Positions 49,213 through 62,000 of a stretch of 64,000 nt of DNA are shown piece by piece. Source of the stretch: an uncultured Chlorobiota bacterium (GTDB lineage: Bacteria > Bacteroidota > Ignavibacteria > UBA10030 > UBA6906); the NCBI GenBank assembly GCA_900696645.1, contig CAADGV010000004.1, positions 97,140 through 161,139 of the forward strand. Reading direction: 5' to 3'. The notes beneath the pieces were generated by a model. It saw only the letters and a program-made list of their open reading frames with translations, was not told where the DNA came from and made no database searches. The number at the start of each line of letters is the position of its first letter. Within the stretch, counting starts at the first letter, position 1. A program made the position numbers and the translations under genes.

Positions 49213-52200
49213 ATGTCTCGTAGGTTGCTATTTTCTTGGTGCATCGTTCTCAGCTTTGTTGTACTGGGAACATCGTTCGCGCAGGATTATTCCGCAATGT
49301 GGAATAATGCAAAGCGAGCGAAACTCGGTCTTGATGCATCACCAGCCCGTCCGATTCAGTCCGAGGGACAGGCAACAATGAACCCGCTCAGTCCGCCGAA
49401 CACGCCGGACATCCAGGTGTTCAATCCATCGAACTTCTGGCAGAGCGAAAATTCCATCGGCATTAACTACTCGAATCCGAACCAGTTGATGGTTTCGACC
49501 AATGGCCAGATTCCGGGCTCGAATCCGGTTGTTCAACAGCCGTGGGCGTTCAGTACCGATGGCGGTGTAACATGGCCTGCATCAATGCAGAGCGAGAGCA
49601 TACCGCCGGGCATTGTCGATTGTTTCGGCGATCCGGTCGCATACTTCGACGTAAGTGGCAGGGCATATTACTCCACTCTCGGGTCACCCAGCGGAATCTA
49701 TTTCGTGACCACGACAAACTTCGGCGCCACTTGGAGCGCCCGCTCGAATGCTGACAACCTTAACAGCACCGGCGACGACAAGCAACATGCGACGGCAGAT
49801 TTCTCCGGCACATTCCCGAACAACGTGTATACCGCGTGGACGGATTTCAACGTGACCGGTACGCCTATCCAATTTGCGCGTTCAACTAATCAGGGTACGT
49901 CATGGTTACCGCGAGTTGCGCTTCCTATTGGCTCGAACCGCGGACAGGGCGTACATATTGCGACCGGCCCGAATGGTGAAGTGTATGTAATGTGGGCTCA
50001 CTACACAACCGGCACCGCCGAAGTCGGTATCGGCTGGGCAAAATCCACCGATGGCGGCGCAACGTTCACGACGCCCGCAATCGCCTTCCCGATTAATGGC
50101 GTGAGAATTTCGAACGGCGGTATCGCTGCAATCAATAACGTGCGTACAGCAAGCTTCCCGTATCATGATGTCGATCGCTCCAACGGCGCCCGTCGCGGAT
50201 GGGTGTATGTTGTTGTGCCGGAACTTGATGTTGCAAACACCGGGCAGGCGGACATCTATTTCTACCGCTCAACCAATGGCGGAACAACATGGAGTTCGCG
50301 CATGAAGGTCAACGGACCCGACGTGCAGGCGGGCAAATGGCAATTCATGCCATCCATTGCAGTTGACCCGACAACAGGCGGCATTTCCATCAGCTACTAC
50401 AGCATGGATTCCACGGGCAGCAATTTTATGACAAACCGCTATATGGCATACTCAGTCGATGGCGGCGACACGTGGGATAATTTCGTCATCAGTGATGTGC
50501 GTGCCTTGTGGGCACCCCAAGGAACGCCCAGTACAAACACAACGTACAATGGCGACTACTACGAAACTGTTGCAATGAACGGTAAAGCCTGGGCAACATG
50601 GACCGACCGGCGCCTTGGTGCCTCAGGAACATTCAATAGAGCCTATGTCGGCATCGTCACCTACGCCGAGAACTTCGGATGGGTTCGCGGAACTGTATCG
50701 AACCTTAGCGGCGGCACTCCGTTGCAAGGAGTAGCCATTGATTTTGTACAGAACGTTTTGCAGCAAGGAGCAACAACTGCCGCAAACGGCTCATATCTTG
50801 CGGGGGCGCAAGTTGATACTCCAGGAACAACGGCAAACCTGACCCTACGGGGACGCAAGTTCGGGTTTGTTGACACCACAGTCGCTGTAACGCTTACACG
50901 ATTCGACACGTTGACACGCAACTTCTCGATGCGTCCCGCACCGAGCGGAACGCTGAGTGTGCACTCGCGCCACCCCGGCGGAAATCTTCGTTCATACGTG
51001 GAAGTGAAGTTCGGGGCACTTGTTGTTGCAAGCGATTCGACAAACGCAACAACCGGATTGTTCTCGACAACTCTCCCGACGGGAACGTACAGCGTCAAGG
51101 TGGACGCTCCGCCTCCGTACCGTACTCTCAACTTCCCGAGTGTTGCAATAACACAAGGCGCGACAACGAACGTGGACGCCCTTACACGAGCAGTGTTCGA
51201 GTTTACGCCTACGGCGGTTCGCGATACACTCCCCGTTGGCGGCTCCCGAGTCAAGAATTTGACAATTGCGAATACGACACCCGATACCGTACAGTATCGA
51301 ATTACCGACGACAACGCATTGCGCATTCAAACCCGGACAATCGACTACAGCTTGCCGTCAGTGAAACGGAGTATGGAACTGCAGAACACTTCGGTTACGC
51401 CAAAAGGTCAGGCTGATCCGATTTCTCCGGTAACCGATTCTCCCGATGGCCGCGGTGGACCGGATGCTTTCGGATATCAGTGGGTTGATTCCGATGAGCC
51501 GGATGGTCCGGTTTTCGACTGGTTCGATATTTCGACAATCGGCACGCAAATCACGGTAATGACTTCGGGAACATTGGATGATGGTTTTGCGACCATTCCG
51601 TTCCCGGCATCATTCCCTCTGTATGGCAACACGTATTCTTCAATTAACGTCGGCACGAACGGTTTCGTGAACTTCGGAACCGGATCGACATCGCTTTCCA
51701 ACGGAGCCATCCCCTCGGTAGCCGCACCCAACAACGCGATCTACGGCTTCTGGGATGACCTTGATTTCCGCACGAGCGGTAAGCTCCTGTACTATCATGA
51801 TGTCGCAACCGGTCGCTTCATAGTTCAATATGATAAGGCACCACGGTTTGGCTCAGCCTCTGTTGATACGCTGACATTCCAGATTATCATGAAGCCGAGC
51901 GGCGAAGTATTGATTCAATTCCTCCGCGTCGTCGGAACTGTACTAAATTCAGGAACAATCGGCGTCGAGAATTCATCAGGAACCGTTGCGCTGCAGGTTG
52001 TCAACAACGCAGCGTATGTGCACAACAATCTGGCGATTCGTATTTACCTGCCTGATGCTCCCTGGATTAGTGAGAACCCGTCATTTGGCGCTATTCCACC
52101 GAACAGTAACCAGATAATTCAATGTGCGTTCAATGCGACAGGGCTTCTTGCAGGAACGCTCTATAACGCGAACATTTTTGTCGAGGCAACACATCCCGAC

Positions 52201-55200
52201 GTGGCGGTGCCGTTCGTTGTTCCTGCAAGTCTGAAGGTGAACGCGGCAGATTCTGCAGTGATGAACCTCAGCAAAACCAGCATCACCTATCCTGCAACGC
52301 AGGTGAACACCAGCCGTGCGGACAGTCTCTATGCACGCAATGGCGGTGCGCTCCCACTGGTCATCAGTTCCATCACCAGCAACAGTGCCCGCTACGTGGT
52401 AACGCCGGCAAGCGCGAACGTTTCTCCGGGCGATTCGGTAAAGATCCGGGTTACGTACACGCCAATTGCAGTTGGCACTGATACGGGTCGCGTGATCATT
52501 CTGAGCAACTCGCAAGGCACACCGCGACGCGATGTAATGCTGAGCGGATCAGGTATCGGCGCTCCGTCAATCGTCGTGAGTGTTACCACAATTGCAGATA
52601 CGCTTCAAGTCGGGCAGACAAACACCAAGCAGTTCACGATTACCAACTCCACAGCTCCGCCCGTTTCTCCGTTGTATGTCAGCATTACCGATAGCGGAGC
52701 GTGGGTCAATGTGACACCGGCGCTCGATACTCTTGCAGGAAGCCAGACGAAGAACTATGCCACTGCTTTCAATGCAACGGGCCTTACTGTTGGCACCTAT
52801 ACCACAAACATCCGCATTGCGAGCAACGATCCGGCAAACCCGCTGAAGATTGTTGTAGCGACGTTGCGGGTTATCGGTGGACCGGTGATCAGCGTCAGGC
52901 CTGATTCAGTGGTTCGCACGCTTGCCGCAGGTGCAAGCGGAACCGACACGCTGACCATTCGCAATACAGGTGTCTCGGCACTCAACTGGTCTATGTCCGA
53001 AGCACCGGGTGAGCCGGCTGATATGAGCAACGCCATAAAGAAATACCATGCGGCATTGCCTCCTGTTCCGAAGGGCGTGGACTTCCCCATGACCGACAGC
53101 CCTGATACATCGGGCGGCCCGGATGCGTTTGGCTATCGTTGGATTGACAGCGATTCACCGGGAGGACCGACGTTCAGCTGGATTGATATTTCCACGACAG
53201 GTGCTTCGCTTGACTCGGCGAGCGACTGGGTCCCGACCGGCACAAACCGGAAGGGCGATGAGGGTTACTTTGCTGTACGAATGCCATTCTCCTTCAACTA
53301 TTACGGGGTGGCATACGATACACTCTTCATCGGAACGAACGGAAACGTGATGTTCCAGCGCCCGACGGCGGACATCTTCACAAACGCCATCTTCCCGACG
53401 GCCGGCGGCCCGATTGATAATCACATCGGAGTCTTCTGGGATGATCTGGAAGTGCGTGCCGGTGCCCGTGTGTATTATGGCGCAAGCGCCGGGAAGTTCG
53501 TCGTTCAGTATCAAGGAATGGCGCGCTTTGCAGGCACGGTGCCGAACTACACCTTCCAAGTCATTCTTTCGCCGACTGGCGAGATTCTGACACAATATCT
53601 CGCAATGTCAATAAGCGGCGGTGTTCTGAACTCGGCATCTATCGGTATTGAAAATGCCAACGGTACGGTCGGTTTGGGTGTGTTGTTTAATGCAGCTCCC
53701 CCCGGCTACATGCACAACAACCTCGCTATTCTCTTCTCACGAGGAGTTTCCTGGCTGGAGGAATCACCCACCAGTGGAGCCATCAATCCGGGCGACAGCG
53801 CAAAGGTTGTGTTGACATACAATACCACAGGTTTGACGGCGGGATTGTATCGCGCCATCCTTTCGATCACCAGTAACGACTTCAGCAACAATCCGAAGAA
53901 CGTGCCGGTACGATTGACGGTAACCGGAGGAGCAACCAGCATTACGGTTACCTCCCCGAACGGCGGCGAGCAATGGAATATCGGACAGGCCTACAGCGTC
54001 ACGTGGAACCAGAACGGCGTTGATTCGGTAACCATCTCCTACTCCACCACAGGCCGGACCGGAACGTATACCACTATCGCCTCTGTACCTGCACGTCCTG
54101 ATATGTGGAAACATCCAAAATCATTCGCACGGCCGATGGCGGGCGGTGAGTTTGATGATCCGCTCGGAACCTTCGCTTGGACAATTCCGAATACGCCATC
54201 AACAAACTGCTTCGTTCGTATCGTAAGAAAATCAACCGGAACGCCGGGCGACACCAGCGATGCGGCGTTTACGATCCAGACAGCACCGGTACCCGGTGAC
54301 ACAAGCTGGGTTGTACAGCCCAGCGGCTCGACATCAACGTTCTATGCTGTAAAAGCAATCAACAACAATGTTGCCTGGGTTGCCGGAATAGGAGGCGTTG
54401 TTCTGCGCACAACAAATGCCGGAGCCAACTGGACACCTGTTGGCGGCGGAGCAATTGGAACTGCCGATATCTACTCGATTGAAGCACTTGACGCAAACAC
54501 TGCCTTCGTCACCACATCACCCTCTGCGACGTTCATTTATAGAACAACCAACGGCGGCGCAAGCTGGACGCAAGTTTACACACTAGCTGGCGGATTCATC
54601 AACGGCATGATCATGGTGAGTCCAACTACCGGCTTCGCAGTCGGAGATCCTGTTGGAGGAAAGTGGACAGTCCTCGCTACGACCGATGGCGGAGCAACGT
54701 GGGCAAGAATGCCGACAGAGCCCAATCAAGTCGGCACCGAGGCCGGATGGAACAACTCCTTTGTGATCGCTGGAAACAACGCGTGGTTTGGGACGAATAG
54801 CACGAAGGTCTATCGTACAACAGACGTCGGCTTAACCTGGACTTCTTCTGCGACAACCACGCTGAACAGTTACGGCCTGCACTTTAACGACGTCACGAAC
54901 GGAGCATTAGTAGGCTCTGCTGGTGCGACAAACTACTCCACTAATGGTGGTACATCGTGGGCGGCGGGTGGTGCAGCTGGCACAGGACAAGGTAGTGGCG
55001 TATCAGGTGTGAACGGATCCGAATTCTGGGCAACTGTTGGCACCAGCGTCTACTATACCACAAATGGCGGTGTTACATGGTCGAATGCAGCCAAGAACGG
55101 ATATCCGGGAACAGCTGCATTGTGGGCATTAGACATCACAAGCGCAGCGGGTGGTACCTATGGCTGGGCGGCGGGAGCCACCGGAACAATTGTCCGGTAC

Positions 55201-55539
55201 AGGAGAACTGTCACCGAAGTAGCGAACGGACCCGCTGCCGTTCCGACGGTATATGCGTTGGATCAGAACTTCCCGAATCCATTCAATCCTTCGACAACAA
55301 TTCGCTTCTCATTGCCTGAGCAGGCAACGGTCAGCTTGAAGATCTTCAACATGCTCGGACAGGAAGTGGCGACATTGGCTGAAGGTGATAGGTCCGCCGC
55401 ATTCCATGAGGTTGTGTGGAATGGACGCAACAGCACCGGCGCACAAGTTGCAAGCGGCATGTATTTCTACCGCATTGAAGCAACAGGCGTTTCCGGAGCG
55501 AACTTCACGAACATGAAGAAGCTGATTCTCCTCAAGTAA
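49213..55539 (+). CDS. Giant multidomain secreted protein (BNR, Ig-like, duplicated modules, propeller, sorting domain)
   Basis: 2108 residues. Order: signal peptide (LFSWCIVLSFVVLGTSFA); a BNR/sialidase-like propeller (about 60-475; AFSTDGGVTW, FYRSTNGGTTW); a carboxypeptidase-regulatory fold (about 486-575); a first module near 736-950 (TDSPDGRGGPDAFGYQW); Ig/ASH-like domains with FNATGLLAGTLYNANI; a second module near 1291-1530 (TDSPDTSGGPDAFGYRW); a Ser-Thr-rich-type Ig domain (VTSPNGGEQWNIGQAYSV, near 1580); a Ycf48-like propeller (about 1696-2000; YRTTNGGASW); and the sorting domain with DQNFPNPFNPSTTIRF. AAGGAGG precedes the ATG. It is probably a long surface fibre or adhesin; no catalytic site was identified. 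Confidence 0.9.
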   Translation: MSRRLLFSWCIVLSFVVLGTSFAQDYSAMWNNAKRAKLGLDASPARPIQSEGQATMNPLSPPNTPDIQVFNPSNFWQSENSIGINYSNPNQLMVSTNGQIPGSNPVVQQPWAFSTDGGVTWPASMQSESIPPGIVDCFGDPVAYFDVSGRAYYSTLGSPSGIYFVTTTNFGATWSARSNADNLNSTGDDKQHATADFSGTFPNNVYTAWTDFNVTGTPIQFARSTNQGTSWLPRVALPIGSNRGQGVHIATGPNGEVYVMWAHYTTGTAEVGIGWAKSTDGGATFTTPAIAFPINGVRISNGGIAAINNVRTASFPYHDVDRSNGARRGWVYVVVPELDVANTGQADIYFYRSTNGGTTWSSRMKVNGPDVQAGKWQFMPSIAVDPTTGGISISYYSMDSTGSNFMTNRYMAYSVDGGDTWDNFVISDVRALWAPQGTPSTNTTYNGDYYETVAMNGKAWATWTDRRLGASGTFNRAYVGIVTYAENFGWVRGTVSNLSGGTPLQGVAIDFVQNVLQQGATTAANGSYLAGAQVDTPGTTANLTLRGRKFGFVDTTVAVTLTRFDTLTRNFSMRPAPSGTLSVHSRHPGGNLRSYVEVKFGALVVASDSTNATTGLFSTTLPTGTYSVKVDAPPPYRTLNFPSVAITQGATTNVDALTRAVFEFTPTAVRDTLPVGGSRVKNLTIANTTPDTVQYRITDDNALRIQTRTIDYSLPSVKRSMELQNTSVTPKGQADPISPVTDSPDGRGGPDAFGYQWVDSDEPDGPVFDWFDISTIGTQITVMTSGTLDDGFATIPFPASFPLYGNTYSSINVGTNGFVNFGTGSTSLSNGAIPSVAAPNNAIYGFWDDLDFRTSGKLLYYHDVATGRFIVQYDKAPRFGSASVDTLTFQIIMKPSGEVLIQFLRVVGTVLNSGTIGVENSSGTVALQVVNNAAYVHNNLAIRIYLPDAPWISENPSFGAIPPNSNQIIQCAFNATGLLAGTLYNANIFVEATHPDVAVPFVVPASLKVNAADSAVMNLSKTSITYPATQVNTSRADSLYARNGGALPLVISSITSNSARYVVTPASANVSPGDSVKIRVTYTPIAVGTDTGRVIILSNSQGTPRRDVMLSGSGIGAPSIVVSVTTIADTLQVGQTNTKQFTITNSTAPPVSPLYVSITDSGAWVNVTPALDTLAGSQTKNYATAFNATGLTVGTYTTNIRIASNDPANPLKIVVATLRVIGGPVISVRPDSVVRTLAAGASGTDTLTIRNTGVSALNWSMSEAPGEPADMSNAIKKYHAALPPVPKGVDFPMTDSPDTSGGPDAFGYRWIDSDSPGGPTFSWIDISTTGASLDSASDWVPTGTNRKGDEGYFAVRMPFSFNYYGVAYDTLFIGTNGNVMFQRPTADIFTNAIFPTAGGPIDNHIGVFWDDLEVRAGARVYYGASAGKFVVQYQGMARFAGTVPNYTFQVILSPTGEILTQYLAMSISGGVLNSASIGIENANGTVGLGVLFNAAPPGYMHNNLAILFSRGVSWLEESPTSGAINPGDSAKVVLTYNTTGLTAGLYRAILSITSNDFSNNPKNVPVRLTVTGGATSITVTSPNGGEQWNIGQAYSVTWNQNGVDSVTISYSTTGRTGTYTTIASVPARPDMWKHPKSFARPMAGGEFDDPLGTFAWTIPNTPSTNCFVRIVRKSTGTPGDTSDAAFTIQTAPVPGDTSWVVQPSGSTSTFYAVKAINNNVAWVAGIGGVVLRTTNAGANWTPVGGGAIGTADIYSIEALDANTAFVTTSPSATFIYRTTNGGASWTQVYTLAGGFINGMIMVSPTTGFAVGDPVGGKWTVLATTDGGATWARMPTEPNQVGTEAGWNNSFVIAGNNAWFGTNSTKVYRTTDVGLTWTSSATTTLNSYGLHFNDVTNGALVGSAGATNYSTNGGTSWAAGGAAGTGQGSGVSGVNGSEFWATVGTSVYYTTNGGVTWSNAAKNGYPGTAALWALDITSAAGGTYGWAAGATGTIVRYRRTVTEVANGPAAVPTVYALDQNFPNPFNPSTTIRFSLPEQATVSLKIFNMLGQEVATLAEGDRSAAFHEVVWNGRNSTGAQVASGMYFYRIEATGVSGANFTNMKKLILLK

Positions 55540-55582
55540 TTCTCGAATCAACGAGAGTTCGTTCTGTTCGTTGTTTGATTTA

Positions 55583-55626
55583 CCGAAGGCCCGTTCCTGA
55601 GAAGGAGCGGGCCTTCCGGTTTTTTT
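55583..55626 (+). terminator. Intrinsic terminator
   Basis: CCGAAGGCCCG (55583-55593) pairs with CGGGCCTTCCGG (55608-55619, one bulged C) with further pairing inside, followed by a 7-T run (55620-55626). It lies 44 nt after the stop of the giant protein gene. Confidence 0.88.
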
Positions 55627-56004
55627 GAGATTGTCCGGGCTGTTTGCTCGCTCTCATGCACAATTCGCATACAGCTACAACCCCGTTCCAGACCTGATCC
55701 AACCTCTTCCAACCACCAAATCTTTACGGAAATTGACTTGACATTGTGTTGTCCGATGATTAAGTTCAAGTGGTTACTCAAGCGAGAAATTTCTTCTACC
55801 TCGCCCGGGGGGATTCTTTCCAAGAGTTTTTCTACTCTACGTTCTCTGTCAAGTTGGTTCGTGCGATGATGAATGAATAATGCATTCAGAAACACCGTAT
55901 TGTCTTTGTTCCAATCAAGCAGTAACGATCAACTAAAACTGACCTGTTTATTTAGTAATACACTCTCACAACACAATCCAATCACCCTTCCTTTAGGAGG
56001 AATC
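55627..56004. other. 378-nt intergenic region
   Basis: It lies between the terminator and the next secreted-protein gene and should contain that gene's promoter. A minus-strand frame covering much of it crosses the terminator and is not convincing. The only clear element is the TAGGAGG ribosome site at its right end. Confidence 0.5.
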
Positions 56005-59000
56005 ATGCGGCGACCTTCAACTATTTTGTTGCTCGCAGTTGCGCTCCTTGTTGCAACCGCAACATCGTTTGCCCAGCTGACAGGGACAAAAACCATTCCC
56101 GGCGACTACGCGACTATCGCGGCAGCCATCGCGGATCTGAACACCAATGGTGTGGGTTCGGGCGGCGTCACGTTTAATGTTGCATCCGGGTATACTGAAA
56201 CAATAACAGCTACCCTTTCGCTCACCGCAACAGGAACGGCGGCAAACCCCATTACGTTTCAGAAGAGCGGTGGCGGCGCAAACCCCTTGATTACTGCATA
56301 TACCGGGGGCACCGGAACACCTGCTACCGCAGTGCAGGACGGTATCTGGCAGTTAGTGGGATCCGACTATGTAACGATAGACGGGATTGACTTGCAGGAC
56401 AACCCGGCAAACGTCGCGAATCCTGAAACGATGGAATTCGGCTACGCCCTCTACAAGGCGAGCGAAACGAATGGCTCCCAGAATGTTACGATTAGGAACT
56501 GTACGATCACGCTGAACCGGGTGAACAATATCTTAGGTTCAGGTCCGGCCGTTGACGGTTCACGGGGTATCAACGTTGTCAATGCAATTCCCACGGCAGC
56601 CACGACGAATCTCACCATTACAGACGCCGCCGGCTCCAACTCCAACAACAAATTCTACTCAAACACAATCCAGAACTGCAATATTGGTGTTGCGTTGATT
56701 GGCTTTGCCGACGTCACGCCGTTTACCTTTGCAGATCAGGGTAATGATGTGGGCGGCGCCTCGCTTGCAACAGGTAACACAATCAGGAACTACGGCGGCG
56801 GCGGAACAACAAGCCCGGCAGCTGCGGTGCGTACGCTGGCCCAGTACGGAGTGAATATTTCGTACAACACCATCAACAATAATGATGGTGCCGGCGTCAA
56901 TCATGCAACCACGTTGCGCGGTATCTATACCAATACAGCAACGAGCGCAAGCGGTACAATCAACAATAATGCAATAACTCTCAAAGGAGGCGGGACAACC
57001 ACCGCTTGGACGGCTATAGAGAACGTTGCAGGCTCGACTGCAGCCGGCAATACGATTACCATCAACAACAATACTATCACCGGCGACTATCTGACTGCCA
57101 CGACAGGTTTGCTGTATGGCATTTTCAACAGTGCTACACCTGCCACAGTGAATATCCAGAACAACACGGTTACCGGAATCAACTACAGCGGGCTTGCTCT
57201 AACGGGAACCGGTGTCGTGTATGGTATTTTCAACTCCGGCGCAGCGACCAACGTCAATATTCGCGGCAATACGGTGAGCAACATAGCTCGCTTGGGCACC
57301 ACGGGAGGTACGACAATCGGTATTTATGCGAGTAACGGCGCAAATCAGACCGTCAAGCAGAACACCGTGAACAACCTGAGCATTGATGGGACCGGCACGA
57401 CAAGCACGATGTACGGTATTCAGACTTCGACGGGCACTATCGTTGTGGACAGCAATATTGTCACCAACCTGAATGTCATCAAGACGACCGGCACCAGTGC
57501 TTTGTACGGCATCTACAATATTGCATCTCCTACGAACGAGAACTACAACTACAACCAGGTGTACAACATCACTCACAGCGGAACAGGAACGACGTACGGC
57601 ATCTACGCGTTCACGACCACCGGCGTGAGAACTGTTTCCAATAATCTCGTACACACACTCAGCACAGGCGGAACGACAATCGCAGGCATCAACCAGTCAA
57701 GCAGCTCGCCTTCTATTTTCAAGAATAAGATTTACAACCTCCAAAGCAATTCCACGGGCGCGCCTACCGTTGCAGGTATCGGCCTCACGAGCGTGGGTAC
57801 TGCCGGTTCTGCAAAGATCTACAATAATTTGATCGGCGACCTGAAGGCACCAAACGCCAGCACCTCTGCTGCAACTGCACCGACACTTCGTGGTATCAAC
57901 ATTACTTCAACAACCGCCACGTCAACGGTGGAAATCTCGTATAACACGGTGTATCTGAACGGATCCTCTACGGGAACAAATTTCGGAACGACCGCTCTCT
58001 GGGCTACCACATCGGCCACTGCAACTTCGGCGGCCCTGACGCTTCGCAATAATATCTTCGTCAACACTTCGACACCTGCCGGGACAGGATTTACTTCGGC
58101 ATACCAACGATCAAGCACGGCACTTGCCAACTACACCGATGCTTCAAACAACAACCTGTTCTATGCGGGAACACCCGGAGCGGCAAACCTGATTTTCTTT
58201 GACGGCACGAACGCGGATCAGACTCTTGCTGATTTCAAGACAAGAGTCGCCCCGAAAGAAGCGGCCTCCGTCTCTGAAAACCCGGCATTTCTCAGCACAA
58301 CGGGTGCGGATGCGACATTCCTGCACATGAATACAACAATCCCCACTCAAATTGAAAGCGGCGGTATCCCGGTTGCAGGCATCACCGATGACTTCGACGG
58401 CGACACGCGAAACGTCACGACTCCTGATATCGGTGCGGACGAATTTGCCGGTATTGGTATCGATCTTTCGCCGCCGGCTATTGCATACTCACCTCTGCTC
58501 AATACAAGCAGTCTGACAGCACGGACGCTTACTGCCACAATCACTGACGTGTCGGGTGTGCCGACTGCGGGTATCGGGCTTCCGGTTCTCTATTGGCGAA
58601 TCAATTCAGGAAGCTATGCAGCGGCAACAGCTACCTCGCTCGGCAGTAATCAGTATCAATTCAGTTTCGGCGGCGGCGTGGCGCAGGGTGACACCGTCCG
58701 TTACTACGTTGTGGCTCAAGACAACGCTACAACGCCCAACGTTGGTGCATTTCCGTCTGCAGGTGCGGGAGGCTTCACGGCCAATCCACCGGCAGCGGCA
58801 ACCCCGCCGACAAATCCAAGCAGCTATCTCATTGTCCAGCCGCCGCTGGCAGCGGGAGACTACACAGTTGGTCTGACGCTCTTCGAGAAAGCTGTCGGCA
58901 AGAAATTTACAACGGAGACATTCACGAGACGTGTCATGAGGGAAGTGCCTGTTGGTCCTGAAATTGACCATAAGGCAAACGGAGGAAATGAGCAGACAAG

Positions 59001-62000
59001 TTTAATGACTCCATACACGCAAACAGAACTTCGCGAGGTTGAAGAAACTTACTCTGTTTTGATGGAAAATGGACTGCCGTATGCCGGTCCGACGAGAGTA
59101 TTGCTCGATAATGCCCAGAGAGCGGGACTTGGATTGTCGGCAGAAGTGCTGGCGGTCTATCCCACAATCACGGCTGCGGTAAACGACCTTAACCTCAGAG
59201 GCGTCAGTGGCTCAATCCGTTTCTTGTTGGTTGACGCTGCATACCCGACAGAGACGTTCCCGATTACCATTAGTGTAGTCAGTGACAGTGTGCCGACAGC
59301 GTCGAAAACAGTGACAATCAAACCCTCAACGGGCGTGAATGCAACTGTGTCCGGAGCGTCTGCAGCCGGTCCGATCTTCAGAATACTCGGAACAAACTAC
59401 ATCACGATTGATGGGTCGAACACCGTTGGTGGCACAACACGCAATCTGACGATAGAAAACACCAGCATAACGACTCCTCAGGTGGTCTTGTTTGCGTCGG
59501 TCGGAACAACCCCGATCACCAACGGAACACTGAAGAACACGGTTATTATTAATGGTGTGGTGACTTCCAGCGCAGTTGTGATCTCGGATGGCGCAACCGC
59601 CGGAAATCCGGGCTATTTCAACAACATGCTTGTTCAGAACAACCATATCAGGAAGGCTTACATCGGCGTGTACTCCAACGGAGGTACGGCACCGCAGGGT
59701 GGCACAAACCTTACCTACGAGAACAACTCGCTTGCTGCCACGGAGACTGACTCAATCCGTTATGTGGGTCTCTACATGCAAGGCGTAAATGGCGCCACCG
59801 TCCGGGGCAACCTGATGAGTAGTTTCAGCGGAGTGTCCAACGAGGATGACAAGGGCATGTGGCTGGCAAGCGGCACGACCAATGCGGTTGTGGAGCGGAA
59901 CACCATTCGTGACCTTGTCTACTACGGCACCGGCGGATACGGCGGCCACGGCATTTACGTCTCGACCGGTCTGTCGCCGGCTAATGTCGCCGTTATTAAC
60001 AACATGATCTCCAATTTGGCAGGTGATGGCTGGAGCCACACATCCATACCGACAGATAACACCATCGGTATCGTGTTTACGGGAACCCAAACAGCTCTCG
60101 GTGCATATTATAACTCGATTCACCTGTTTGGAAACAGGCTGAATCAGACTGGCGCACTGTCCATGGGTATCTACCTCGGCGCGGGCAGCGTGGCAGACAT
60201 CAGAAACAATATCATCGTTAACAAGCTGGGTCTTCTTGCAGCCACCGGGTACGGTGCGACCGGCATTTATGCCGTAACGAGTAATGCGCAGTTCTCGGCA
60301 ATCAATTACAACAATTACGTCACCGACGCTGCTGCACCCACGCTGAATATCATCGGAAAGATCGGTACGTCTGACTACACCACGCTTGCTACTTGGGCGG
60401 CTGCGTCGGGAGGTGATGCGAACTCGATTAATAGCAATGTGAACTTCGTCGCTCCGACAGATCTTCATATCGTTACGACAGCCCCGTCGCCTGTCGACAG
60501 CGCAGCAACTCCCATCGCTGGCATCACCAATGATTTCGATGGGCAGTTGCGCAACGCAACGCATCCCGACATTGGCGCCGACGAGTTCACATACGTTGCT
60601 CCCACGCCTCCCGTGGTGAGCAGCATTGCGAGGTCGACGCGAGTACCCGCTGCAGGCGATACAGTTGTAGTGACGTGTACCATTACCGATGTTGTTGGAA
60701 TCGCATCGGCGAACCTGATCTACAACGTCAATGGCGCGCCGAACTCGGTTCCGATGGCACTGACAGGCGGCACACCGCTGAATGGCACGTACCGCGGAGT
60801 GGTTCCGGGAAGCGCAAATCAGGATGGCAACCGCATCGAGCTTCAGATTGAAGCGAACAGCTCAAGCTCGCTGACAACAACAACGCCGATTGCTGCTGCA
60901 CGCAGCTACTACGCGGGCATTAGCACACTTTCACTGACGGGTCCGAGGAGAATGCATCCAAACGGCAGAGTGATGGATAGCCTCTACTACGCACGGGTCA
61001 CGGGTACGGTTAACGGCCCGAACTTCCAGACAACGAATCTCGGCTATCACTTCCAGGATGCACAGGGCGGCATTCAGTTGTTCGGATTCGGGATTCTTAT
61101 TCCGCCGCTAAATCTTGGCGACTCGATTATTGTCACCGGAAGGATTGCACAGTTCCGCGGCTTGACGGAAATCATTCCCGACACGCAATCCGTGGACATT
61201 CAGGTTGTTGCAACGGGTCGTACAGTTACGCCAATTACGGTTACTGTTCCCGACTTTCAAGCAAACCCTGAACTGTACGAATCACGGTTGTTGCGCATGA
61301 CAAGCCTGAACCGTCGCGATGCCACCCCACCCTGGCCGGCCGCCGGTGGAAGTGCAAACATCGTGATGTACCAGGGTGTCGTTACCGATACTATCATCAT
61401 GCGTATCGACAGTGATACGCAACTTCCGGGCACGCCCGAGCCGGCATACCCGACAAACGTAACGGGTGTTGTCAGTCAGTTCTCGTCTGCGACGAGCGTG
61501 TACAACAACGGTTACCAGACTCAGCCCCGATACTTGACAGACTTCACCTCCTCGACGCCGGGTCTTGCCGGAACGTACACGATTGGAACAGGCGGAAATT
61601 ATGCAAATCTGAAGGCCTTCTTTGATGCCATCAACGCCGACTCTGTTGCCGGCAATATAACGGGCAACATTATCAGCGATGTGACAGAAACTGCAACGGC
61701 CGTGTTGAATGCAGTTCACTATGTCAACGGCGGCCCGTGGACGATCACGATCCGGCCTTCGGGCGGAGCCCGGACGGTTTCAGGCGGTATCGCAGGTCCG
61801 CTCGTTGATCTGGACGGCGCAGCAAACGTGGTGTTTAACGGAGATATCGGTAGCGTCAAGAGCCTGACACTCCGCAATACCACGTCGGGCACAACGGCAG
61901 CGGTCGTTCGCATGATCAATAATGCAAACAATAACAGCATCATGAATTGCATTTTGGAGGGAGCCGGAACATCGGTATTGACAGGCGGAGTTATTGCTTT

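Noticed and set aside
50661..51326. Antisense frame of 221 residues within the 2108-residue protein gene
   Set aside because: No family features, and it is fully contained in a well-supported coding region.
55548..55895. 115-residue minus-strand frame after the giant protein gene
   Set aside because: It crosses a strong terminator hairpin and has no ribosome site or recognisable domain.
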